This document shows positions 18,212 to 26,606 of a DNA stretch of 47,756 nucleotides, piece by piece. Numbering within the stretch: position 1 is the first letter of the stretch; every line of letters begins with the position of its first letter. The DNA is taken from contig JAFWEV010000086.1 in NCBI GenBank assembly GCA_017512745.1, forward strand, positions 1 through 47,756. The letters run 5' to 3'. This DNA is from Oscillospiraceae bacterium. GTDB lineage: Bacteria > Bacillota > Clostridia > Oscillospirales > Ruminococcaceae. Below the pieces are notes generated by a model that did not search any database, had not been told where the DNA came from, and worked only from the letters and a program-made list of their open reading frames with translations. The position numbers were made by a program, and so were the translations under genes.

Positions 18212-19000
18212 ATGGCAGAAAAGAAAAAAGTCGAACGCCAGTTCGTTCGCGCCAGCGATGGTAAGGCTCTTGGCCCCAAAGCGCCGAAGACCGCTGCCAA
18301 GAGCTCAACGGCAGCTCTTGACAGAGGCGATGTTCTTCCGAAGGAAGAGCGTGTAAAAAAAGCCCGTCCGAAGAGAATACTCGCTATTGTCTTCTGGGTG
18401 CTCGCACTAGCATGTGAAGTATTCGCCATTCTTATTCTTTCAAAGAAGATGTATGTCGGTGAGAATCCGATGATCTTTTTCTGGATCCTCTTAGCTGTCG
18501 ACTTCGTCTTCGTAGTGATTGGATCCCAGTTCTGGAAGAAAGGCAATGATATCGATCCTGCTTCTCAGAAAAACAAATTCAAGTTCTTCCTCCAGAATCA
18601 GCTCGGCGTCATCGTTTCTCTAATAGCGTTCGTTCCCCTCATCATTCTTGTTCTCATCAACAAGGATATGGATAAGAAGACAAAGACCATCGCCACCGTT
18701 GTTGCGATAATCGCTCTTCTCATCGCCGGTGTCTCTTCAGTTGATTTCAACCCGGCATCACAGGAAGAACTTGAGGCTGCCGGCGAGGTCTTCTCCAACG
18801 AAGCAGTATACTGGACAAGATTCGGCACTGTATATCATCTGGATCCTGACTGTCAGGCAATAAAGAACTCTGCAGTCATTTTCTCCGGAACAGTTGAAGA
18901 AGCATTCGAAGCCAACAGAAACAGGCCTTGCAGCTTCTGTGTAGACTATGAAACACAGTCGGCACTTGACGATGCTCTTGAGGATATTCTGGGCGACTAA
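18212..19000 (+). CDS. Membrane protein with C-terminal Cys/His metal-binding motif
   Basis: This 262-residue protein has a basic N-terminal tail, then four hydrophobic helices (about residues 54-75, 87-104, 131-149 and 161-175). The C-terminal soluble part reads VYWTRFGTVYHLDPDC then PCSFC, a pattern seen in small zinc-binding tails of the Ada-like type. The likely metal ligands are two or three Cys plus a His. Its function is unknown. It follows the DUF937 gene in the same unit and ends at a strong terminator. Confidence 0.8.
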   Translation: MAEKKKVERQFVRASDGKALGPKAPKTAAKSSTAALDRGDVLPKEERVKKARPKRILAIVFWVLALACEVFAILILSKKMYVGENPMIFFWILLAVDFVFVVIGSQFWKKGNDIDPASQKNKFKFFLQNQLGVIVSLIAFVPLIILVLINKDMDKKTKTIATVVAIIALLIAGVSSVDFNPASQEELEAAGEVFSNEAVYWTRFGTVYHLDPDCQAIKNSAVIFSGTVEEAFEANRNRPCSFCVDYETQSALDDALEDILGD

Positions 19001-19017
19001 ATAATCTTTATAACAGA

Positions 19018-19052
19018 AATCCTGCTGTTACATGCAACAGCAGGATTTTTTT
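19018..19052 (+). terminator. Rho-independent terminator
   Basis: A perfect 12-bp stem, AATCCTGCTGTT (19018-19029) with AACAGCAGGATT (19036-19047), is followed by T residues. It sits between convergent genes. Confidence 0.93.
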
Positions 19053-19061
19053 ATAATCTGT

Positions 19062-20417
19062 TCAGAAAGAAAAAGTTAAGCTTCCCGTCACCGCTCTGTA
19101 TATCACGAATACCAGTATGGCAAAAAGCGCGACTGCCAGAGCCGAGAGCGTTGCCCTCAGGGTATCGCTGGATTCCCGTACCTCATACAGTTCATGACCG
19201 GATGACACCTTGCCACCCTCAGGATGCGTCCTGTTATAGATCAGGGTAAATGTTCCGAAAATCAATCCGGCGGCAAGAGCCGGCAGGCTCATGATCCTGA
19301 ACGTCATCTGAAGCCCGACAGTATCCGCAAGCCGTCCCGCAATCGGATTTCCGATGAACGTCGACATGACTGAAGTAGTCAGATTGGAGAGAATGAGTGC
19401 AGTAGCGATATACTTTGCGGGAATCTCCTCGCTGACAAGCCGGATCCTCGCGGGGATGATAATGACGAATGAGATCATCTGTGTGAGGGCACACATAAAC
19501 AGCAGCGGTATCGATGGTGCAAACGACATCGCGAGAGCTTTGATGAAGAATCCAAAGAACCCGATGGTCAGAAGTCTTCTCGTTCCTATTCTGTCCGCAA
19601 CCCGGGCATAATAAGGCATCGTGATAAATTCAATACACGCCAGCAGCCCTGACATTATCCCGACTTCTTTTGATGTTCTCCCCATATGCAGGACTAACGG
19701 TCCGATATAGTTTTCACACACGAGATTGGTCGACATATAAAGCATTCCGCAGAACAGATACACAAGATATGTTTTGCTCGCTTTGATCTTTCCGAAAGCC
19801 TCACGCATCGTTACCTTTTCCACTTTGCCCGAGGAATCGGTGATCATACGGGGATTCGGAATCATCATGGCTATGATAAAGCACAGTGACAGCAGTATTG
19901 TAAAGATCCATCTGGCGAAGTCATATCCCAGTATTGCGAGTACCCTGCCGACAACAAACGCCGAGGCAGCATACGCCAGCGAACCGGCAGCTCTCATGGA
20001 TCCGTAGTTTATTTTTGCGCCTTGAGCTATCAGCTTACTGACCCACGTATCCGTCTCACTCATCAGGACTCTGATCCCGCCGTTTCCGAAAACAGCAAAG
20101 ATAATGGCCATCGCATTTGTCTTCCCTATGGGGGAGAAAAACAGAAGCACCGCGATCTCCGTAGACACTATTGCCGCAAGATTGACGAACCGGCAGTTAT
20201 TGGTCTTGTCCAGAAATACTGCCAGTATCGGATTCAGTCCCATATTGACAAACCCGGTGATACTGAGCGACAGAGCTATGAAAGTATTGCTGAAACCATA
20301 CGCTGTGAGATAAGTCGTATACATTCCATACATACAGAAAACCGTTGTATAGAACACTGCTTCATATAATGTATAGAGAGTTTCGAGATTTATTCGTCTT
20401 GACAGAGCTGTATTCAA
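19062..20417 (-). CDS. MFS transporter, PF12832/LacY-like group, with extra C-terminal helix
   Basis: This 451-residue carrier is the fourth paralogue of this group in the window; the motifs are DTWVSK and YGSMRAAGSLAYA. It is about 55 residues longer than the others because of a C-terminal linker and one more hydrophobic helix (about residues 425-445). The start is TTG at 20415-20417; GGAGG lies eight bases upstream and no ATG is better placed. It is monocistronic. Confidence 0.88.
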   Translation of the reverse strand: MNTALSRRINLETLYTLYEAVFYTTVFCMYGMYTTYLTAYGFSNTFIALSLSITGFVNMGLNPILAVFLDKTNNCRFVNLAAIVSTEIAVLLFFSPIGKTNAMAIIFAVFGNGGIRVLMSETDTWVSKLIAQGAKINYGSMRAAGSLAYAASAFVVGRVLAILGYDFARWIFTILLSLCFIIAMMIPNPRMITDSSGKVEKVTMREAFGKIKASKTYLVYLFCGMLYMSTNLVCENYIGPLVLHMGRTSKEVGIMSGLLACIEFITMPYYARVADRIGTRRLLTIGFFGFFIKALAMSFAPSIPLLFMCALTQMISFVIIIPARIRLVSEEIPAKYIATALILSNLTTSVMSTFIGNPIAGRLADTVGLQMTFRIMSLPALAAGLIFGTFTLIYNRTHPEGGKVSSGHELYEVRESSDTLRATLSALAVALFAILVFVIYRAVTGSLTFSF

Positions 20418-20606
20418 AAATGCTTCCTCCGTTTTTTAGTCCGCCAATAATAATATTCTATTTATCCGCAAAATTGAATAGCCATAATCAACAAAACTCA
20501 GAAATATGTCCACGCTGTCTTTCATAAACCGGCAGGTGTGGACTGCAGTCTCTGAACTGTGATATTATTGTTGATTAGAACAGTAATAGAATCAAGAGGT
20601 ACAAAA

Positions 20607-22325
20607 ATGCCTAATTCTGCAGATACAACAAAAATCAAAAAATTCTATACGGATCAGATCGCTGAGATCATCAAGTTTTCAAACGCCTCAGGCGTGACGG
20701 TCGGCAAGAGCGAGCTTGACGATTATTTTCAGAAAGCCGTCCTGTCCGTATGGGCAATGGGTGGCGGATCAACTCCTGAACTGTATTCGTGTATAGATTC
20801 CTTCAACTCACCTGTCGTATCGGACAAAAAGTTCAGTTCTCTTCAGGAAAATGCCGTAAACAACTATGCGACATTTAAGAACAAGATCCCCGGATTCTTC
20901 CAGAGAATGTGCGATGCAGACACGAAAAAGGGAACAACATGCGCCAATTCGTTCTGTCAGAGCCAGCAGAAGATACTTGAATACTTCTCCTCTCTTGACG
21001 GCGACTTCACATTTGCCGAAGCCACCAGGATCACCGAGCTTCACAAACCGCTTGTCGAACGCTCTACAAAAGCAATAACCGATTCAATAGACGCTGTTAT
21101 ACCGAAACTCGAGCTCGGGGAATACGATGAGAAATTCGATATTATCGGAAGATCGATGAGGACTGTGGATCCCGAGATCATAAAGGAACTGCAGGAACTT
21201 GAGAAAGTCGGCTTCACAACACAGAAAGTCCTTGACAAACTCAACGAGCAGTCCGGTCTTAAAGAAGCCGACGACATCCTGAGGCGCGCGGGTCTCACAT
21301 CGTCATCCGGGCAACAGGATAAGGACAAGGCAGCCAAGACAACGACCGCTCCTGAAGAAGAACTCCCTCCTCCGGAAAAACTTGAAGATGTCCTTGCTGA
21401 ACTCGATTCCCTTGTTGGACTCACCGAGATCAAAAACGATGTGCAGAGCCTTGCAAATTTTGTAAAGGTCAGAAATCTGAGACAGGAGCGCGGACTTAAG
21501 ACTCCGGATATGTCTCTCCATCTTGTATTTACAGGCAACCCCGGAACAGGCAAGAGCACCGTCGCAAGACTGATCGGAAGGATCTACCGCTCACTCGGTG
21601 CTCTGTCCAAAGGTCAGCTCATTGAGGTCGACAGAAGCGATCTCGTCGGCGGATATGTCGGTCAGACAGCCATCAAGACGCAGGAAGTTATCCAGAAAGC
21701 CATGGGCGGGGTGCTGTTTATCGATGAGGCATACGCGCTCTCTCCCAACACGGAGAACGATTTCGGCCAGGAGTCGATCAATACTATCCTAAAGGCAATG
21801 GAGGACCACAGAGACGATCTTGTAGTCATTGTCGCAGGCTATGATGAACTGATGTACAGATTCATAAATTCCAATCCGGGTCTGAAATCGAGATTCAACA
21901 AGTACTTCCACTTTGACGACTATACACCTGACGAACTCTGGAAGATCTTCCTTAGATTTGCAGGTAAGGGAAGCTACACCGTAAGCCCCGAAGCCGAGGA
22001 GCTTCTCAAGGATCATCTCAGCACCATCTACATGCTTAGAGGTATCAATTTCGGAAACGCGCGTGATGTCCGGAATCTCTTCGAAAAGATAATCGCCCAG
22101 CAGGCAAACAGGATAGTCAGCATTGAGAATCCCACTAATGAACAGATCCTCGAGATAACCGCTGAAGATCTTAAAGGTCTGATCGAGGAGAAAAAGCCCG
22201 AGAAAGAAAAACCGGAAGAAGAAAAACCGGAAGAGGAGAAAACAGAAGAATCTTCCAAAAAGAAAAATAAATCTTTTTCTCTCTCAGATGATCCGAATAA
22301 CATGCTCAATTACTACATAATGTGA
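20607..22325 (+). CDS. AAA+ ATPase, CbbX/SpoVK-like
   Basis: This 572-residue protein is an ATP-driven protein remodeller. The AAA domain is in the middle: Walker A GNPGTGKST at residues 310-318, Walker B VLFIDEAYAL with Asp373/Glu374, and a sensor region after that. This variant is typical of CbbX, SpoVK and EccA-type ATPases. The N-terminal 250 residues are helical and match nothing I know. The C-terminus is a Glu/Lys/Pro repeat (KPEKEKPEEEKPEEEK), then a short Ser-rich tail. An ATG 16 codons upstream exists, but the ATG at 20607 has the better RNA context. No T7SS or Rubisco genes are nearby. Confidence 0.88.
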   Translation: MPNSADTTKIKKFYTDQIAEIIKFSNASGVTVGKSELDDYFQKAVLSVWAMGGGSTPELYSCIDSFNSPVVSDKKFSSLQENAVNNYATFKNKIPGFFQRMCDADTKKGTTCANSFCQSQQKILEYFSSLDGDFTFAEATRITELHKPLVERSTKAITDSIDAVIPKLELGEYDEKFDIIGRSMRTVDPEIIKELQELEKVGFTTQKVLDKLNEQSGLKEADDILRRAGLTSSSGQQDKDKAAKTTTAPEEELPPPEKLEDVLAELDSLVGLTEIKNDVQSLANFVKVRNLRQERGLKTPDMSLHLVFTGNPGTGKSTVARLIGRIYRSLGALSKGQLIEVDRSDLVGGYVGQTAIKTQEVIQKAMGGVLFIDEAYALSPNTENDFGQESINTILKAMEDHRDDLVVIVAGYDELMYRFINSNPGLKSRFNKYFHFDDYTPDELWKIFLRFAGKGSYTVSPEAEELLKDHLSTIYMLRGINFGNARDVRNLFEKIIAQQANRIVSIENPTNEQILEITAEDLKGLIEEKKPEKEKPEEEKPEEEKTEESSKKKNKSFSLSDDPNNMLNYYIM

Positions 22326-22340
22326 AGAACACCTTAATCA

Positions 22341-22365
22341 AAGGCCGGGTCAATGACCCGGCCTT
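22341..22365. terminator. Bidirectional terminator between AAA+ and Nudix genes
   Basis: A perfect 11-bp stem AAGGCCGGGTC / GACCCGGCCTT with a 3-nt loop lies between convergent genes. The T-tracts are short on both sides. Confidence 0.8.
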
Positions 22366-22370
22366 CTCTG

Positions 22371-22772
22371 TTACCTTATATACCCATCTTTGTGCAGATC
22401 TTCAAAGATCTGTTTGTCGATCTTACCGAACCGATACACTTCCCCATATCCGAACCATGCGATCTCCTCTATTTCCGAAGACGGCACTGGCTCGCTCTCC
22501 AAAGATGCGAACATTGTCATCATATGGAGCATGGTTCCCGCCGGTTTGCCGTCGGCTTCGTCGACATACAACTTATATGGAATCACTGATCCCGGGACCA
22601 CGTATGCTCCGAGTTCCTCTTTGATCTCTCTTGCAAGGCATTCCTCATCACTCTCATTCCCCTCGCGCTTTCCTCCGGGAATATAAAATGTCGTTTTACC
22701 CTTTGTTCTCGCACCTAGAAGCTTATGATCCCTGATTAACAGAAGCCCTGTTCTGTCTATATAGTCCGGCAT
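22371..22772 (-). CDS. Nudix hydrolase
   Basis: This 133-residue Nudix protein has a perfect box, from GKREGNE to REIKEELGA (G-x5-E-x7-REUxEExGU), so it should be an active pyrophosphohydrolase. The frame is open upstream inside glyA, but the ATG at 22772 lies four bases after the glyA stop, so that start is used. It is probably translated by coupling with glyA, as its own ribosome binding site is weak. Confidence 0.85.
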   Translation of the reverse strand: MPDYIDRTGLLLIRDHKLLGARTKGKTTFYIPGGKREGNESDEECLAREIKEELGAYVVPGSVIPYKLYVDEADGKPAGTMLHMMTMFASLESEPVPSSEIEEIAWFGYGEVYRFGKIDKQIFEDLHKDGYIR

Positions 22773-22776
22773 CGTC

Positions 22777-24024
22777 TCAGTATATGGGATGTGCGTCGCA
22801 GAGTTCCTGGACTTCGGCAATGATCGCATCCTTTGCATCTGGATACTCTTTTGCGGTCATCCTTATGAGCTTTGCGACCTTGACCATATCCTCTTCTTTG
22901 AATCCTCTTGAAGTCACCGCAGGTGTTCCCACTCTGATACCGCTTGTTACGGTCGGTTTCTCCGGATCATTCGGTATTGCATTCTTGTTGGCTGTGATAT
23001 GAACATCGTCAAGTCTTGCCTGCATCTCCTTGCCTGTGACACCCATAGGTCTCAGATCTATCAGGCTGAGATGATTGTCGGTACCGCCTGTGACAAGGTC
23101 GAATCCCTCTTTGAGGAGTGCGTCTGCAAACGCCTTGGAATTTCTTACTATCTGATGCTGATACTCCTTGAATTCATCGCTCAGAGCTTCCTTGAAGCAC
23201 ACAGCCTTGGCGGCGATTATATGCTCAAGAGGTCCGCCCTGAGTTCCCGGGAATATGGCGTGATCGATCGCCTTTGCGAATTCAGCCTTGCAAAGGATGA
23301 GTCCGCCTCTCGGTCCTCTCAGAGTCTTATGCGTAGTCGTTGTAACAACATCGGCGTACGGGATCGGTGACGGATGATCGCCGGAAGCGACAAGACCTGC
23401 GATATGTGCCATATCGACGAAGAGATATGCTCCATATTTCTTTGCTATCCTGCCGATGGCTTCAAAATCGATGATCCTCGGATATGCACTCGCGCCTGCA
23501 ACGATCATCTTCGGCTTTAATGCCGCAACATTCTTCTCAAGTTCATCGTAATCGATATATCCAGTCTCGGGATCTGTTCCGTATCCGAAGAAATCATAGA
23601 GTTTTCCGGAAGCGTTTGCGCTTGAACCGTGAGTCAGATGTCCGCCTGCAGCGAGACTGAGTCCGAAAACCTTGTCACCCGGCTGAAGAAGTGCATGATA
23701 TACTGCCATGTTCGCCTGCGCTCCGGAATGCGGCTGAACGTTAGCATGATCTGCTCCGAAGAGTTCCTTTGCGCGGTCGCGAGCCAGATCTTCGACTACA
23801 TCTACATATTCACATCCGCCATAATATCTTCTTCCCGGATATCCTTCCGCATATTTATTTGTAAGCACAGTGCCCATCGCCGCAAGAACCGCTTCGGACA
23901 CGATATTCTCCGATGCTATAAGTTCGATGTTGCGTCTCTGTCTTGCCAGTTCCTCACCGATGGCATCTGCTATCTCAGGATCTGTCCTGCGGATGATGTC
24001 CATGGAATAATCGACATAACTCAT
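22777..24024 (-). CDS. glyA: Serine hydroxymethyltransferase
   Basis: This PLP enzyme converts serine and tetrahydrofolate to glycine and methylene-THF, a main source of one-carbon units. The 415-residue length is standard. The PLP lysine is Lys233 in [14 protein letters not shown], and [15 protein letters not shown] and [10 protein letters not shown] are present. The frame opens 15 codons earlier, but AAGGAG fits the ATG at 24024 (MSYVDYS). It forms a two-gene unit with the Nudix gene. Confidence 0.97.
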   Translation of the reverse strand: MSYVDYSMDIIRRTDPEIADAIGEELARQRRNIELIASENIVSEAVLAAMGTVLTNKYAEGYPGRRYYGGCEYVDVVEDLARDRAKELFGADHANVQPHSGAQANMAVYHALLQPGDKVFGLSLAAGGHLTHGSSANASGKLYDFFGYGTDPETGYIDYDELEKNVAALKPKMIVAGASAYPRIIDFEAIGRIAKKYGAYLFVDMAHIAGLVASGDHPSPIPYADVVTTTTHKTLRGPRGGLILCKAEFAKAIDHAIFPGTQGGPLEHIIAAKAVCFKEALSDEFKEYQHQIVRNSKAFADALLKEGFDLVTGGTDNHLSLIDLRPMGVTGKEMQARLDDVHITANKNAIPNDPEKPTVTSGIRVGTPAVTSRGFKEEDMVKVAKLIRMTAKEYPDAKDAIIAEVQELCDAHPIY

Positions 24025-24133
24025 TCTTTGTTCTCCTTGCATATTTAAAAAATAATAAAAATCATTCAAGATTCATAATCGTACTGTCCGTACTATAATA
24101 TATATTATCATATTTCACTTGGAGGTGATTGAT
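24025..24133. promoter_or_regulatory. Divergent promoter region of glyA and glycosyltransferase
   Basis: This is the region between the two divergent genes. TATAAT at 24094-24099 (+) lies inside a perfect 14-bp palindrome, ATAATATATATTAT (24095-24108), which also carries a -10-like GATAAT on the minus strand. GTAC-N5-GTAC lies beside it. The SD GGAGGTGAT (24121-24129) serves the plus-strand gene. Confidence 0.5.
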
Positions 24134-25369
24134 TTGAGAATAGGCGAATTCACCGACAGCTTTTTACCTATAGTCGACGGTGTCGGGAGAGTCGTTCTCG
24201 CCTACTGTGAACATCTCGGAAAAAGAGACAACGAAGTTTACGCCATAGCTCCTATGGCTGATACCGGTTACAGGGGCAGGTATAACTTTGAACTGATAGA
24301 TTTTCTGTCCGCTGAACTGCCGGGAGGACTTCAGTGGAGAGAAGGCATCCCCTCTGCGGACCCCCACTATCTCGCAATGATGAAAAATGTCGAACTTGAC
24401 ATAGTCCACTCGCACAGCCCTTTCATTTCAGGCTACTCTGCAATGCGTTACTCATTGAGACATAAAGTCCCGATGGTATCCACTTTTCATTCGAAATATT
24501 ATGACGACTTCTATAAAGTAACCCAGAGCAAAACTGTATCCGAACTCGGAGTAAAAGCGATACTCGAGTATTATGACCACTGTGATGAGGTCTGGGCAGT
24601 AAGCTCATCCACCGCCGATGTTCTGAGGGACTACGGCTACAAAGGCAGCATTTTTGTCGTCGAAAACGGATCGGATACCCTTCCGAAGGAATCTCAGGGA
24701 GATCCCGACGAAATAAAGCAGTTGTTCGGTCTCTCCGATGATCCTGTGCTGCTGTTTGTCGGGCAGATGAACTGGAAAAAGAATATTCTTCTCATTCTGG
24801 AAGCTGCCGCAGAACTGAAACGGAACGGAGAGAAGTTCCAGCTCGTTCTCGTAGGACAGGGGCCAAACAGCAATGAGATACAGGACAAAGTAAACGATCT
24901 CGGCATCGACGATATCACGAAACTTCCCGGTCACATTACCTCCGTCAAAGAACTGGACGGAGTATACAGGGCAGCTGATATATTTGTATTTCCTTCTCTC
25001 TATGACAATGCTCCAATGGTCGTAAGGGAAGCCGCAAGAGCGTTCACACCTCCGATCCTAGCAAAAGGAAGCAGTTCCGCAGAAATAGTAGAGGACGGAG
25101 TCAACGGCAGACTATGTGAAAACAATGCTGACGATCTTGCCAGAGTCATCCACGAGATGCTGTCCGACACGGATGTCCTTAAAGCGATGGGAGAAAAAGC
25201 CAGTGAGACCATTCCTGTGCCATGGGATGGCATCATTGACAGAGTGGAAGAGCGGTACAGATACCTCATCGATCACCACGATACGGTTCCATCAAGGCTC
25301 GAAGAGATAAGAAACTATCTGAAAAAACTGAATCCGGTAGATATACTGCTGTCGGACGATCAGAAATAA
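24134..25369 (+). CDS. Glycosyltransferase family 4, lipid-type
   Basis: This 411-residue retaining GT-B glycosyltransferase transfers a sugar from a nucleotide-sugar donor. The N-terminal RIGEFTDSFLPIVDGVGR loop, the HSHSPFISG acceptor segment, the FVGQMNWKKN hinge and the EIVEDGVNG donor motif fit GT4 enzymes of the type that glycosylate diacylglycerol or phosphatidylinositol. An upstream TTG at 24119 lies inside the ribosome binding site. GGAGG is eight bases before the TTG at 24134, so that start is used. Monocistronic. Confidence 0.85.
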   Translation: MRIGEFTDSFLPIVDGVGRVVLAYCEHLGKRDNEVYAIAPMADTGYRGRYNFELIDFLSAELPGGLQWREGIPSADPHYLAMMKNVELDIVHSHSPFISGYSAMRYSLRHKVPMVSTFHSKYYDDFYKVTQSKTVSELGVKAILEYYDHCDEVWAVSSSTADVLRDYGYKGSIFVVENGSDTLPKESQGDPDEIKQLFGLSDDPVLLFVGQMNWKKNILLILEAAAELKRNGEKFQLVLVGQGPNSNEIQDKVNDLGIDDITKLPGHITSVKELDGVYRAADIFVFPSLYDNAPMVVREAARAFTPPILAKGSSSAEIVEDGVNGRLCENNADDLARVIHEMLSDTDVLKAMGEKASETIPVPWDGIIDRVEERYRYLIDHHDTVPSRLEEIRNYLKKLNPVDILLSDDQK

Positions 25370-25380
25370 AAGCAGATCAA

Positions 25381-25411
25381 AGCCCGGTATTCCTCCTTCA
25401 GGAAACCGGGC
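25381..25411. terminator. Hairpin between glycosyltransferase and SDR genes
   Basis: AGCCCGGT (25381-25388) pairs with ACCGGGCT (25404-25411), with inner TTCCT/AGGAA. It sits between convergent genes but the T-tracts are weak. Confidence 0.65.
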
Positions 25412-25429
25412 TGCAATTATATTTATGTG

Positions 25430-26224
25430 TTATTTCGCGTATATCCGGCCGATAAGCCAGTTTGAAAATCTTGCCGGAAGGAGTTTGAGAAGCACCACCA
25501 CCGCTTTATATTGTATCCCTATGGTATAGAGCGGTTTTCTGTTTTTCCGTTCCGCTACACGTGCGATGAATCTTCCGGCAGCCTCCGCGGACATGCCGTT
25601 CTGTTCGTCGTGTTCCATCGTGGACACGCTTCTGCTGATCCTGCCGCCGTAAATATCATCGCCGATAATGCTCTTTTCTCTCGCGCCGGTGAATCCTGTT
25701 GCCGTGTCTCCCGGCTGTACGGCACACACGGTTATTCCATACGGTCTCACTTCATTTGCAAGAGCGAGAGTGTAACTGTTCACTGCGGATTTTGAAGCAG
25801 AATAATATGCCTGAAACGGTATAGATGCCGGAGCTGCTACCGAACTGATATTCACTATCCTGCCATGTGTCTTTCTGAGTTCGCCGAAACATGCCATGTT
25901 CAGACTCACCATGCCGAAAAAGTTGACATCAAACAGTTTCTTTGCGTCTTTTGTCTCAGTGAATTCCACCGCTCCGGATATCCCGAATCCGGCGCAGTTT
26001 ATCACCACGTCGATCCTTCCCGCACGTGAAACTATCTCCCCAACCGCTGACGCTATCATCTCTTCATCCGTCACATCGCAGTCTATATGAATAATGCCGT
26101 CATGATCATGGCCGCTCCGTGACAGATCGAATACTGTATATCCGTCGCCACACAATGCGGCAGCCGTACACAGTCCTATTCCCGAACTGGCTCCGCTTAT
26201 AACGGCAACTTTGCTGTCAGCCAT
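25430..26224 (-). CDS. Short-chain dehydrogenase/reductase
   Basis: This 264-residue classical SDR is an NAD(P)-dependent oxidoreductase. The cofactor loop GASSGIG is at residues 11-17, NCAG is near 76-79, NISS near 125-128, and the catalytic Tyr141/Lys145 sit in YSASK. The C-terminus is hydrophobic and basic (VVVLLKLLPARFSNWLIG), which suggests membrane association. TATAAT at 26258-26263 and GGAGG precede the ATG. Substrate unknown. Confidence 0.9.
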   Translation of the reverse strand: MADSKVAVISGASSGIGLCTAAALCGDGYTVFDLSRSGHDHDGIIHIDCDVTDEEMIASAVGEIVSRAGRIDVVINCAGFGISGAVEFTETKDAKKLFDVNFFGMVSLNMACFGELRKTHGRIVNISSVAAPASIPFQAYYSASKSAVNSYTLALANEVRPYGITVCAVQPGDTATGFTGAREKSIIGDDIYGGRISRSVSTMEHDEQNGMSAEAAGRFIARVAERKNRKPLYTIGIQYKAVVVLLKLLPARFSNWLIGRIYAK

Positions 26225-26257
26225 AACAGATCATCCTCCACATTATTATTGACATCC

Positions 26258-26263
26258 ATTATA
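26258..26263 (-). promoter_or_regulatory. -10 box of the SDR gene
   Basis: A perfect TATAAT on the minus strand lies 34 bp before the SDR ATG. It directly follows a terminator-like T8 run; no strong -35 box is seen. Confidence 0.5.
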
Positions 26264-26267
26264 CTAC

Positions 26268-26312
26268 AAAAAAAAGGCGAGACCAGGTTACGGAGGATTA
26301 AAGAACCTGGCC
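26268..26312 (-). terminator. Terminator upstream of SDR, ending a small minus-strand transcript
   Basis: On the minus strand CCAGGTT (26304-26310) pairs with AACCTGG (26283-26289), followed after a short spacer by eight or more T residues. No annotated gene precedes it, so it suggests a short transcript from the 26332-26530 region. Confidence 0.65.
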
Positions 26313-26331
26313 TCTAAAAACACTATTGATA

Positions 26332-26424
26332 CTAAACAAGCGTCACGCTCAATTCAGTCAGTTTGGATTGTGCATCGTCATCAGGCGCATCCTGACAGAT
26401 CACAAACTCAAATACAATGCACAC
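26332..26424 (-). CDS. Possible 30-residue peptide
   Basis: A GTG at 26424 opens a 30-codon frame to TAG 26332-26334, with protein-like composition (CQDAPDDDAQSKLTELSV). The ribosome binding site is weak. It lies between a palindrome-flanked promoter and a terminator. It may be a small protein, a gene remnant or chance. Confidence 0.25.
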   Translation of the reverse strand: MCIVFEFVICQDAPDDDAQSKLTELSVTLV

Positions 26425-26439
26425 TACATCTCATAATCA

Positions 26440-26455
26440 GTTAGAGCTATCTAAC
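26440..26455. repeat. Palindromic site 1, GTTAGA-N4-TCTAAC
   Basis: A 16-bp perfect-arm palindrome lies just downstream of the likely start point of the promoter at 26466-26494. The same arms recur 75 bp away. It looks like a repressor operator. Confidence 0.6.
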
Positions 26456-26465
26456 CGATAAATAA

Positions 26466-26494
26466 AGAATACATTTTTCTCCTTTTCCGGTCAA
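26466..26494 (-). promoter_or_regulatory. Promoter flanked by two palindromic sites
   Basis: On the minus strand TTGACC (26489-26494) is exactly 17 bp from TATTCT (26466-26471). The start point would be near 26459, at the edge of palindrome 1, with palindrome 2 about 60 bp upstream. The rest of the 26225-26606 gap holds the small ORF, two hairpins and nothing else I can support. Confidence 0.5.
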
Positions 26495-26514
26495 TTGGCT
26501 GAATGCACAAAGTA

Positions 26515-26530
26515 GTTAGAGTAATCTAAC
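26515..26530. repeat. Palindromic site 2, GTTAGA-N4-TCTAAC
   Basis: This has identical 6-bp arms and the same 4-bp spacing as site 1; only the central bases differ (GTAA against GCTA). A paired operator upstream of the -35 box would allow repression by looping. Confidence 0.6.
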
Positions 26531-26550
26531 TATAAGTTCGTCAAATTATT

Positions 26551-26582
26551 GAAACTGCCGTACCGTACGGTACAGCAGTTTC
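26551..26582 (-). terminator. Hairpin after the M20 peptidase gene
   Basis: GAAACTGC..GTACC pairs with GGTAC..GCAGTTTC (26551-26563 with 26570-26582), 24 bp after the peptidase stop. The T-tract on the minus strand is poor, so termination may be partial. Confidence 0.55.
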
Positions 26583-26606
26583 TTTAGCCGTTTTGTATCC
26601 TGTCTG

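Noticed and set aside
22200..22260. DNA repeat or CRISPR-like array in the AAA+ gene
   Set aside because: It is the coding sequence of a Glu/Lys/Pro repeat tail, with short and imperfect units and no spacers.
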